The position numbers were made by a program, and so were the translations under genes. The notes under the pieces were generated by a model that saw nothing but the letters and a program-made list of their open reading frames with translations, did not search any database and was not told where the DNA came from. 64,000 nt of DNA from the NCBI GenBank assembly GCA_002410065.1, contig DHQB01000006.1:1-64000 (forward strand). Direction: 5' to 3'. The stretch comes from Bacteroidales bacterium UBA5349. Its GTDB lineage: Bacteria; Bacteroidota; Bacteroidia; Bacteroidales; Tenuifilaceae. Numbering within the stretch: the stretch's first letter is position 1; the number at the start of each line of letters is the position of its first letter. Below are positions 7,484 through 14,626 of this stretch, piece after piece.

Positions 7484-7831
7484 ATGGAAAATCTTGATCT
7501 AGAAAAAGGGAAGGTTTTTATTATTGTTGAGATAATTGAGTACGTACCAAATTCAGTGGTAATTAAAACCATAATAAAAAAAACAACAGGAAATATCAGT
7601 GCGGTTTCCTTCGATTCGGGCGAAACCTTAACCGATAGATTGTCGCCTTTCGATAACTACATTCAAATAATTGATGGAAGGGCTGAAATTATTATCGAAG
7701 GAGTATCAAATCAACTTGAAACTGGTCAGTCAATAATTATTCCAGCCCACTCCTTCAACACCATTATGGCAAATATTCGCTTTAAGATGTTGTCAACAGT
7801 AATAAAGAGTGGGTATGAAGAGGTGTGTTAA
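7484..7831 (+). CDS. cupin-fold protein lacking most metal ligands
   Basis: 115 residues with a single cupin barrel. The first cupin motif region is GETLTDRLSPFDNYIQIIDG and the second is GQSIIIPAHSFNTIMA. In enzymes of this superfamily the first motif carries HxH and a Glu; here those places hold Asp/Arg/Ser, and only one His remains in the second motif. A metal-independent binding or structural role is therefore more likely than catalysis. It is the second gene of a pair with the unknown 6585 gene. It is also the last gene before the duplicated aroC region, so it marks the left flank of the insertion. Confidence 0.65.
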   Translation: MENLDLEKGKVFIIVEIIEYVPNSVVIKTIIKKTTGNISAVSFDSGETLTDRLSPFDNYIQIIDGRAEIIIEGVSNQLETGQSIIIPAHSFNTIMANIRFKMLSTVIKSGYEEVC

Positions 7832-7975
7832 ACGTTTCTAGCATAAGTAGATTTGTTTTATTATTACAATGCTAAAGATTGTTAAATGGAAGAAAGAATG
7901 TTCCCGAGTTGAACATCGTAACCCGACGATCAACTTTTATTAAAGGTATAGACTAATTAATTCTAAACTTACTTA

Positions 7976-8223
7976 TTAAAAAAGTTCCAATACTTCAAAC
8001 CAATTTATTCAATTGCTTGCCCTTGCTTTGCTAACTTTCCGTAAATTTGTAGCAAACAATTGAAAACATGAACTCATTCGGTCGCATATTCCGCATAACA
8101 GTTTTTGGTGAATCTCACGGACAAGCCATTGGCGTAACCCTTAGTGGTGTCCCAGCAGGGATTGCCCTAAGTGAAGAGGATTTCTATGCGGATCTGAACC
8201 GACGTAAGGCCTATGCCAAAGGA
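7976..8223 (+). repeat. left copy of the aroC promoter/5' direct repeat
   Basis: About 248 bases that repeat in direct orientation at 13332-13580. The similarity covers about 90 bases upstream of the start codon, including the TAAATTTG -7 motif (8042-8049), and about 155 bases of coding sequence. Only four differences were counted by eye in the first 118 coding bases; similarity falls after GAAGAGGATTT. The two copies bracket the peptide-export operon. Confidence 0.85.
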
Positions 8224-8281
8224 ATAAATTAATTTTCAGATTTGCCGTAAAGCCAACCTCAAGCAATGGCGTAAAGCAAAA
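8068..8281 (+). pseudogene. aroC: aroC remnant with internal deletion and frameshift
   Basis: The frame from 8068 gives 54 residues (MNSFGRIFRITVFGESHGQA onward) that are nearly identical to the N-terminus of the intact chorismate synthase at 13425, then stops at 8230-8232. Immediately after, 8232-8281 read in another frame gives IFRFAVKPTSSNGVKQNT, matching FRVAVKPTSSIGIKQNT near residue 265-280 of the intact protein. About 600 bases of middle and all of the C-terminal end are missing, so no enzyme can be made. The remnant keeps its promoter motif and may still be transcribed toward the exporter gene, whose 3' end overlaps it on the other strand. Confidence 0.85.
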
Positions 8282-10482
8282 CACATCCCATAATATACTG
8301 TAAACATAACCCATACGCATTGCTGTACAGGTTTTTTTATTATTTCGTTCCAGTATTGGCTGTAAAAATTATCGGTGTCCATTAGTTTTTTGTGTGTACC
8401 AAAATGCTCTATTTTACCATTCTCAAGTATGTATATTCTATCAGCAATAACTCTTAACGAGTGAATTTTATGGGTGATAAGTAATATGGAAATTTTAGGC
8501 TTAATTATTTTCAGTAAATCTATAATTATTTTTTCGGTCTTCCTATCCATCGCCGAAGTTACCTCATCGAGGATTAGTAACTGAGGCTGCTTAATTAGCC
8601 CTCTAAGAATTGCAATTACCTGAATTTGACCACCAGAAAGATTTATGCCTTTTTCTCCAACGAGGGTATTAATCCCCATTGGAAACTGATTAAAAAAGTC
8701 TATTAAACCAAATTCTTTGATTTGCTCATACAAATCTTGTGCTTTATCTTTGCAGTTTATTAGAATATTTTCCAATATCGTACCATTAAACACATGAGGA
8801 TTCTGGGGTACGTATCCAACCATACTGCGCCAGCAGTTTATATTAATATCCTGTAATGGTATATCCCCATTCACCAAAATCCTACCGCTTTCAATAGGGT
8901 AGAATTTTTCAATAATCTGTGCAATGGTGCTTTTACCACAACCACTTTCACCTGTGAGTGTAACTAATTCACCTTGTTTTAAATCAAAATTAATTCCCTT
9001 TAGCAAAGCACTTCTGCCCTGAAAGCGAAAGAAAACGTTGTCAAAACAAAAATCCGTAATACTTTCAACTCTTTCTTTATTAATGCTTTCTGGCATAATG
9101 CCTGTAAACTCAAACATTCTATCGAATGCTATTCGTGCTGCGCTTAACGGAATGGGAAGCATGGCTAAATTTAGCACAGACGGGATTAAGGCGGAAACTA
9201 GAGCAAATAGGGCCATCAAAGCACCGATTGTTAAGGTATTTTTAATGACAAGTACCCCACCAAATGCTAAAACCGTAGAAGTAAATAGAATACCAACGAG
9301 ACCATAGAGGAGATTAAGAGAAACGCCAATTGAACCCAGCGAAAATACTTTGTTCTGGTATGTTCCGTATATTAAACTACCCTGAGAACTGAAACGTTCC
9401 TCGGCATTAGCAATTTTAACATCTCCGATGCCCTTTATAGTATCGATATAGAAACTCTCAGTTTGAGCATAACTTTTCATTACTTCTCTCTGACTTTCTA
9501 TAATTCGCTTATTGTGAACCCAAATTATTACAAAATACAATGGAGCGAAGAACACAGCAATTATGCCTATTTGCCATGAATAGTGGAATATAACAGCAAG
9601 AGTAACAAGTAGCGTGAGCAAGTCTATAAGCAGTGTTCCGACAAGTTGCGTAATGGTACTCTGTATCCTTGCTGTATCATTTAGGCGGGCAATCATATCC
9701 CCAGTTTCGCGACCATCAAAAAAACGCTTGGGAAGATAAAGTAATGAACCGTAAAAGTAGTTCACAATACGGTTGTTAAAGTTCATACTCTGTCCAATAA
9801 TCATACGCCCCCTCATGTATTGGAGTAAAGCTCTTATAATAAGTATAAAAAAAAGTAAAATCGTTGCGGTTATAAGATTACTAATACTCTCGCTAGGAAT
9901 AATGGTGTCAATAAGTTTTTGTGAGAAGACAGCCGTTGCCATACCCAGGCCTGCAAGAATTAGCCCAATAATTGCACTGGAAATTAAAACGTTAAAGTCT
10001 TCTTTTACTAGTTGGTAGAACCAGTTTAGTTTGCGTTTATCTTGCTGATTGGTAGATTGAAAAGAACTATTGGGTTTAAGTACAAGGCAACGCCTGCTTT
10101 TCCACAATTCGTTGACTTCTAGCACTGAATACTCCTTGACTCCCTCGGCTGGGTCGCCAATAGTAAAAATGCCATTACTGTATTCAAAAAATACCACGTA
10201 GTGTTCCAACCCTTCTTTCTGTACGTGCAAAATGGTTGGCTGGTTATGTTCTATTAAACTCTTGGAATCAGCCTCATATCCTTTAGCTTCAAAGCCTATT
10301 GCACTGGCCGCCTCCATTAACCCCAAAAGGGTTGTTCCAATCCTATCTGTTCCGCTATGCTCACGTAGCTGTTCAAGGGTAGCGTTGCCCCCGTAGTACT
10401 TTATAACGGACAGCAGGCAGGCAACACCACAGTCTGACTGGTCGTTTTGTTTTACAAGAAACTTGGAGTTTTTTTTACTCAT
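8236..10482 (-). CDS. C39-peptidase-containing ABC exporter (PCAT)
   Basis: 748 residues. It cleaves double-glycine leaders and exports the core peptide across the inner membrane. Residues 1-135 are a C39 protease with Cys18 in QSDCGVACLL, Gln12, His94 (LEHYVV) and Asp110 (IGDP). Residues 160-440 hold about six membrane helices. The ATPase has Walker A GESGCGKS (511-518), Q-loop Gln560, LSGGQ (615-619), Walker B LLILDE (635-640) and His671. Family homology ends near residue 718; the last 30 residues look accidental, and residues 734-748 are encoded by the antisense strand of the aroC remnant. It overlaps the thioredoxin-like gene by 8 bases and is the last gene of the operon. A cognate substrate is encoded at 11914-12084. 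Confidence 0.92.
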   Translation of the reverse strand: MSKKNSKFLVKQNDQSDCGVACLLSVIKYYGGNATLEQLREHSGTDRIGTTLLGLMEAASAIGFEAKGYEADSKSLIEHNQPTILHVQKEGLEHYVVFFEYSNGIFTIGDPAEGVKEYSVLEVNELWKSRRCLVLKPNSSFQSTNQQDKRKLNWFYQLVKEDFNVLISSAIIGLILAGLGMATAVFSQKLIDTIIPSESISNLITATILLFFILIIRALLQYMRGRMIIGQSMNFNNRIVNYFYGSLLYLPKRFFDGRETGDMIARLNDTARIQSTITQLVGTLLIDLLTLLVTLAVIFHYSWQIGIIAVFFAPLYFVIIWVHNKRIIESQREVMKSYAQTESFYIDTIKGIGDVKIANAEERFSSQGSLIYGTYQNKVFSLGSIGVSLNLLYGLVGILFTSTVLAFGGVLVIKNTLTIGALMALFALVSALIPSVLNLAMLPIPLSAARIAFDRMFEFTGIMPESINKERVESITDFCFDNVFFRFQGRSALLKGINFDLKQGELVTLTGESGCGKSTIAQIIEKFYPIESGRILVNGDIPLQDININCWRSMVGYVPQNPHVFNGTILENILINCKDKAQDLYEQIKEFGLIDFFNQFPMGINTLVGEKGINLSGGQIQVIAILRGLIKQPQLLILDEVTSAMDRKTEKIIIDLLKIIKPKISILLITHKIHSLRVIADRIYILENGKIEHFGTHKKLMDTDNFYSQYWNEIIKKPVQQCVWVMFTVYYGMCFALRHCLRLALRQI

Positions 10483-10963
10483 TGCTGAGTGCTTGAAGTA
10501 TTTGTTCTAGCGGTACAGCCCCAACAAATCGTTTGGTTAACTTTTGGTTCTTGCCACTGTAAATGAAAATTGTGGGGTATTTATTCACCTTTAGTTCCTT
10601 GCTAAAAAGAGCTGTTTCATCGCAGAGATAGGTTATTTTCTCGGATGAAAAATTCAAGGAAAAGAGCAGTACACTATCAGGGTGTTCAGATGATATGAAA
10701 AGTACTTCTACATTTTCTAATTCGTTCCCTGAATTAATTATTTCATTTACAGTCTGCTCACAAGAATAGCAATCCGGTTTAAAAAAAACTAATATCTTAT
10801 TTTTTTTAATTATTAAATTATAGGGATCACCATTAAGTTTGCAAAGTTGCGTATTGGGTAATTTCTGTGCTAAAAAATTAATCCGATAAAAAATCGTTAC
10901 AATCATACACAATGCAACTCCGATTAAACTTATTCCAATTAAAACAAAAATTATTCTTTTCAT
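10475..10963 (-). CDS. membrane-anchored thioredoxin-like protein
   Basis: 162 residues. An N-terminal helix (about 5-27) anchors the protein, with the rest probably in the periplasm. The thioredoxin-fold part contains FFKPDCYSCEQ (Cys65 and Cys68, a CxxC site with Tyr-Ser between) and a Tyr-Pro-Thr at 129-131 that fits the cis-proline loop. It is likely a thiol:disulfide oxidoreductase acting on the exported peptide, which has four core cysteines; this is inferred from the operon. It lies 5 bases after the preceding gene and overlaps the exporter start. TlpA/ResA-like membership is plausible but not certain. Confidence 0.8.
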   Translation of the reverse strand: MKRIIFVLIGISLIGVALCMIVTIFYRINFLAQKLPNTQLCKLNGDPYNLIIKKNKILVFFKPDCYSCEQTVNEIINSGNELENVEVLFISSEHPDSVLLFSLNFSSEKITYLCDETALFSKELKVNKYPTIFIYSGKNQKLTKRFVGAVPLEQILQALSNE

Positions 10964-10968
10964 AATTC

Positions 10969-11859
10969 TTAGTTACTAACTACTAAAGAAACTAATGGAG
11001 TAAACCCTCTGTTTTTTTTGTTGACTATTGACATAATATTTGTTGCATCTACTAAGAGCCATGTATCAGACATGAATTTTTTACGTTCGTAAACAATAGA
11101 GTTTTCCTTAAATGTTGTGGAAATAAAAGGTTCTAATAAATTTTCTGTAACAATATATAATTCATTGTTTTCAAGATTCTCCTTTCCAACCCATTCAATA
11201 CCAACAAAAAGGCCATCTTTTGGAAACGATAAATTCAGATCTGAAATATCAAAAAAACTCTTTGTGGTTAATATATCACTTTTAAGAATAATACTCCCAA
11301 TGCATTCTCCAATATTTATTTTATCTTTTACACTATAAAGATTTATCTTGAAAACACTAGTATAATTTATGTTGGTTGTTTTTCGAACAATTCTTCTAAC
11401 ATCTATTTTTAGAAAAATCTTCTTAATTAGGCTTTCTTGTTTTTTCTTGTTTTCTATAAAAACTGCAACTTCTGTACCACTTGAATAACTGAGTGAAAAA
11501 TCAGATTTATTATTTGCATAACCTTCAATAATTTCTTTTTCATTGTTATTTGGCACAACAACAATTTCTTTTAAACTATAAATCTTGGGGGCTAATAAAA
11601 TAGTGTCATTACCTCCATTAAATGTAATTTTTTTTGTAAAATAGCCAACACAAGAAATTGATGCTACACCATATTTAGGTTTTGTGAAAACTCCTTCGCT
11701 AGTAGTATAAGTTCCGTTTATACTATCCAAACAAATAATATTAGCATAAGGAATAGGTTGCATTGTTATTGAATCTAGTAAATATAACATTTCATTTGTT
11801 TGCGAGAAAACAAATATTTGTGAGCAAAGCAGCAATAATAAGAATAGTGTTTTTTTCAT
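10969..11859 (-). CDS. carboxypeptidase-regulatory-like domain protein
   Basis: 296 residues with a signal peptide (1-19, ending VFSQ). Residues about 22-95 form a CarboxypepD_reg-like beta-sandwich: LDSITMQPIPYANIICLD, then TYTTSEGVFTKP, then SISCVGYFTKKITF. The remainder is beta-rich with no recognisable catalytic motif. Such domains usually sit in TonB-dependent receptors or surface proteins; here no barrel follows, so the protein is probably periplasmic or surface-exposed. It lies between the peptide gene and the thioredoxin-like gene, so a role in peptide handling or self-protection is possible but unproven. The region looks more AT-rich than the flanking housekeeping genes. Confidence 0.65.
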   Translation of the reverse strand: MKKTLFLLLLLCSQIFVFSQTNEMLYLLDSITMQPIPYANIICLDSINGTYTTSEGVFTKPKYGVASISCVGYFTKKITFNGGNDTILLAPKIYSLKEIVVVPNNNEKEIIEGYANNKSDFSLSYSSGTEVAVFIENKKKQESLIKKIFLKIDVRRIVRKTTNINYTSVFKINLYSVKDKINIGECIGSIILKSDILTTKSFFDISDLNLSFPKDGLFVGIEWVGKENLENNELYIVTENLLEPFISTTFKENSIVYERKKFMSDTWLLVDATNIMSIVNKKNRGFTPLVSLVVSN

Positions 11860-11877
11860 AACAAATTTTTAAAGTTT

Positions 11878-11907
11878 AAACAGGTGGCAATAGCCACCTG
11901 TTTTTTT
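11878..11907 (-). terminator. hairpin between precursor gene and downstream operon genes
   Basis: A perfect 11-base stem (11878-11888 with 11893-11903) and AATA loop lie 7 or more bases after the peptide stop. On the leftward transcript the stem is followed by TTTAAAC rather than a long T run, so partial termination or 3' end protection would favour the short peptide message. On the plus strand a T7 tract follows, so it could also stop antisense transcription. Confidence 0.55.
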
Positions 11908-11913
11908 AAAAAA

Positions 11914-12084
11914 TTAACAAGGCCCATCGAATGAAACCCAATGATCGTTTATAGGTATCCAAAACACATATAATTGTTTTGTACAAACCATGTGCCCCAA
12001 TATACAGGGAGTACAACTTTCGTCAATCCCAATAAACTTTCCACCTTGGGTTGTTTCCATTTGCTCTAAAGATAACTCTTTCAT
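11914..12084 (-). CDS. double-glycine-leader precursor peptide with four-cysteine core
   Basis: 56 residues from the ATG at 12084; a GTG 30 bases upstream is in frame but would add a non-leader tail. The leader MKELSLEQMETTQGG has the LS..x..M...GG pattern cut by C39 peptidases after Gly15. The 41-residue core contains Cys24, Cys27, Cys34 and the C-terminal Cys56, plus Trp42, Trp49, and CTPC and HWVSFDGPC segments. Two disulfides are likely. The core matches no bacteriocin or signalling peptide that I know. The genes beside it supply a matching protease-exporter and a CxxC oxidoreductase. No lanthionine, radical-SAM or cyclodehydratase enzyme is present, so disulfide formation is the only modification suggested. 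Confidence 0.8.
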   Translation of the reverse strand: MKELSLEQMETTQGGKFIGIDESCTPCILGHMVCTKQLYVFWIPINDHWVSFDGPC

Positions 12085-12153
12085 AGTTAAATAGTTTAAG
12101 TTAGTATTATTCACCCATTTTTAATATTTACCACTGGGGTGCTCAATGGTAGG

Positions 12154-12816
12154 CTATCTATATAAAATGGTTTGCAGAAAAACCGAGAATACTATCCAAA
12201 ATAGCAACCCCATGCCGTACCACAGCAAGACAAAAAGTAGGGAGTTGCCAAATTTTTTATTCCGCAAAAATGAAATACCCAGCGCAAGGAAAAGCATGTG
12301 CACCCCCTCTGCAATATTTATGCATTGCAAAGGATAAAGCAACCAATAGGGTAATGAACTTGTATCAAAAAAAGCGAGTAATGATTGAAAACTATAATTA
12401 TTATTAACCGAGGAGTAAGTAAAATCTATAATACCCACAGATTTTAATATTACAACTATAAGGTAGTTTAGCGCAAAAACAAGTTGAGTTTTAAGGGCAA
12501 TTCCGAATAAATTTGAAAATGAAACTTTAAAATTATTAAAAACAGCCCCAATATTCAGGCAAAATGCAACAAGTAATGTGGGTATAAGAACAATTATAAT
12601 AGTTATTGGGTAATTAACCCATTGGGAACCTCTTTCTTTAATTATAAAATTATCTATACTATCTAGACTTCGCTTACTTTCAAGTGACGAAATGTAGAAA
12701 TCATCGGTAAAGACATAACTAAACTCTATGGTCAGTGCGATTGCGTAAATGGCTATTAATACAATCAGCACTACCCAATTATTTGCTTTAAAATACCTTT
12801 TAATTAACTCTCTCAT
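12154..12816 (-). CDS. five-helix integral membrane protein of the peptide operon
   Basis: 220 residues, not recognised. About five hydrophobic segments are visible: WVVLIVLIAIYAIALTIEF (about 14-32), YPITIIIVLIPTLLVAFCL (67-87), a third near 103-128, a fourth (LLYPLQCINIAEGVHMLFLA) and a last one LLFVLLWYGMGLLFWIVFSV near the C-terminus. There is no ATPase, protease (CAAX EExxR) or ABC-permease signature. It is the first gene of the leftward operon, 69 bases before the precursor. Position suggests an immunity or accessory export role, as for membrane proteins beside other peptide loci, but the sequence itself does not show this. Confidence 0.6.
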   Translation of the reverse strand: MRELIKRYFKANNWVVLIVLIAIYAIALTIEFSYVFTDDFYISSLESKRSLDSIDNFIIKERGSQWVNYPITIIIVLIPTLLVAFCLNIGAVFNNFKVSFSNLFGIALKTQLVFALNYLIVVILKSVGIIDFTYSSVNNNYSFQSLLAFFDTSSLPYWLLYPLQCINIAEGVHMLFLALGISFLRNKKFGNSLLFVLLWYGMGLLFWIVFSVFLQTILYR

Positions 12817-13331
12817 TTTCGGATTAGTTGTTTTTTAGTTCTCCTAACTCTTACAGATGTCCAGCAAGACTTTTTGGTTTCCATCCAGCAATCTCTACTT
12901 TTAGTATCTTTTTTAGTTATTTGGCATCACTAGTCTTTCTTTATAGTTCTAGCACTTTCAACTGATTATAGTTTTGTTCTTAGAACCATTGCAGATTAGG
13001 CTTGTGAAACAACTGACTTACAGATTAATTAACAATCCATTTTTCGGGCGCCTTATAAAGAATTGATAAACAAACTTAGAAAAAAAAAAAACGGTAACTT
13101 CCAAATGTTTTATGGTAATATGTAAGTTTTTATGTGATTTAGAATGAGTCTTATTAAGATGCCAAAATTAAATATATTTATTGTTTATGAACATTGATTT
13201 ATTACTGATATCTATAATATTTTTAGTGTTATAGATCATCTTAACTAAGTTTGTAACTATCCTTCCTTTCCAAAATATTACTAATGTACTACTATACCCA
13301 ACTCGGGTTAGGGTAACCATTCTTTACATAC
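12817..13331. other. AT-rich gap upstream of the peptide operon
   Basis: No gene is seen. The gap contains an A12 tract near 13079-13091, a leftward promoter candidate at 13071-13105, and a rightward TAAGTTTG at 13246-13253. No transposase, integrase or tRNA fragment was found that would explain how the operon entered. Confidence 0.5.
13071..13105 (-). promoter_or_regulatory. candidate promoter of the peptide-export operon
   Basis: On the minus strand TTTG (13105-13102) is followed after 23 bases by TAAGTTTG (13078-13071), which fits the Bacteroidota -33/-7 pattern. It would leave a leader of about 250 bases before the first gene (start 12816). The A12 tract on the plus strand lies between the two boxes. 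Confidence 0.35.
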
Positions 13332-13580
13332 CTAAAAAAGAATCCATACCTCAGCTCAATTAATTCAATTGTTTGCCCTTTACATAGCTAACTTTCAGTA
13401 AATTTGTAGCAAACAATTGAAAACATGAACTCAATCGGTCGCATATTCCGCGTAACAGTTTTTGGCGAATCGCACGGACAAGCCATTGGCGTAACCCTTA
13501 GTGGTGTCCCAGCAGGGATTGCCCTAAGTGAAGAGGATTTTTCTACTGACCTGAACCGCCGTAAGGCAGGCGCCAAAGGA
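13332..13580 (+). repeat. right copy of the aroC promoter/5' direct repeat
   Basis: Counterpart of 7976-8223, in the same orientation and about 5.36 kb away. This copy leads into the full-length aroC. Alignment starts at the AAAAAAG near 13334 and weakens after about codon 39. Confidence 0.85.
13372..13406 (+). promoter_or_regulatory. aroC promoter
   Basis: TTTG at 13372-13375 and TAAATTTG at 13399-13406, separated by 23 bases, 18 bases before the aroC start. The -7 box is preserved in the left remnant at 8042-8049, while the -33 box there reads CTTG. Confidence 0.45.
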
Positions 13581-14408
13581 ACAACACCTCGCACAGAGGA
13601 TGATAATCCTGAAATTGTATCGGGATGGTTTAATGGTTTTACCACTGGAACTCCGCTCACCATTCTGTTCCGCAATACCAACACCCAATCGGCCGATTAT
13701 GGCAATATTGCCAACACACCACGCCCCGGACATGCCGATTTTGCGGCTTATATACGATTTAGAGGATTTAACGATTTTCGTGGAGGAGGTCATTTCTCGG
13801 GAAGGCTTACGCTTACGCTGGTGGCTGCGGGTGTTGTGGCCAAAAAGATACTTGATGGCATTAATATCTCGGCAAAGTTACTTACAGTTGGAGCTAGCAA
13901 CAACATCGAAAAAACCATTGATACTGCATTAAACAAAGGCGACTCAGTAGGTGGAATAGTTGAGTGCACAGCAAAAGGAATACCCATTGGCCTGGGCGAA
14001 CCATTCTTCGATTCTGTTGAATCCACAATTAGCCATCTGGCCTTTGCCGTTCCGGCAATTAAGGGCATTGAGTTTGGCTCTGGCTTTGCCGCTGCCACAA
14101 TGATGGGCTCACAGCACAACGACCCAATTATGGATAATTCGGGGAAAACATCGTCAAACAATGCCGGAGGCATTACTGGCGGGCTAACCAATGGGAATGA
14201 CCTAGTATTCAGGGTTGCCGTAAAACCAACCTCAAGCATTGGTATAAAGCAAAATACCTTTAGCATTGAATCTGGCAGAATTGAAGAATTGGTAATAAAG
14301 GGTCGTCACGATGCATGTATTGCACTTCGTGTTCCTGTTGTAATTGAGGCAATAACGGCCATTGCTCTTGCAGATTTTTTGATGCTTTGGAAAGCCTCGA
14401 ACCTTTAA
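13425..14408 (+). CDS. aroC: chorismate synthase
   Basis: 327 residues. It converts 5-enolpyruvylshikimate-3-phosphate to chorismate with reduced FMN, the last common step to aromatic amino acids and folate. Family signatures are visible: FGESHG at the N-terminus, RPGHAD and GGGHFSGRLT in the middle, FGSGFAAATMMGSQHND, and GRHDACIALRVP near the end. The GGGHFSGR stretch replaces the GGGRSSAR of the common form and resembles the variant I associate with Clostridia-type enzymes, and the protein is somewhat shorter than the usual 350-390 residues. It is complete and in frame, so it is the working copy; the 8068 remnant is its broken duplicate. It is followed by nifJ after 218 bases. Confidence 0.93.
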   Translation: MNSIGRIFRVTVFGESHGQAIGVTLSGVPAGIALSEEDFSTDLNRRKAGAKGTTPRTEDDNPEIVSGWFNGFTTGTPLTILFRNTNTQSADYGNIANTPRPGHADFAAYIRFRGFNDFRGGGHFSGRLTLTLVAAGVVAKKILDGINISAKLLTVGASNNIEKTIDTALNKGDSVGGIVECTAKGIPIGLGEPFFDSVESTISHLAFAVPAIKGIEFGSGFAAATMMGSQHNDPIMDNSGKTSSNNAGGITGGLTNGNDLVFRVAVKPTSSIGIKQNTFSIESGRIEELVIKGRHDACIALRVPVVIEAITAIALADFLMLWKASNL

Positions 14409-14563
14409 AAAACTGTATTTACGTAACTTCCATATAATTCTGCTTAACTTATAACTACCTAGTCATTAACAATAGTTTTTATCATCTGATAAAAGCAAAT
14501 GATTTAGTCAACTTTACTAAGTATTAACTGCTTAACAACATTTCGTTATTCATCTTTTTTGCT

Positions 14564-14571
14564 TAACTTTG
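14564..14571 (+). promoter_or_regulatory. -7 promoter motif upstream of nifJ
   Basis: TAACTTTG matches TAnnTTTG and lies 55 bases before the nifJ ATG at 14627. The -33 box is not clear. Confidence 0.4.
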
Positions 14572-14626
14572 TTCGGCTAAATATCGACTCAAGTAACTTA
14601 TTATCAATATAATACATTTTTTGAAA

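Noticed and set aside
8068..8232. 54-residue ORF as a functional small protein
   Set aside because: It is the first part of a chorismate synthase cut by a deletion; the matching later piece follows in another frame. Described as a pseudogene instead.
13790..14266. 158-codon antisense ORF inside aroC
   Set aside because: Shadow of the conserved aroC frame, with a Pro/Ser-rich nonsense composition.
7832..14426. Transposase, integrase or tRNA att site at the peptide-operon edges
   Set aside because: No recombinase-like ORF and no tRNA sequence was found; only the aroC repeats mark the edges.
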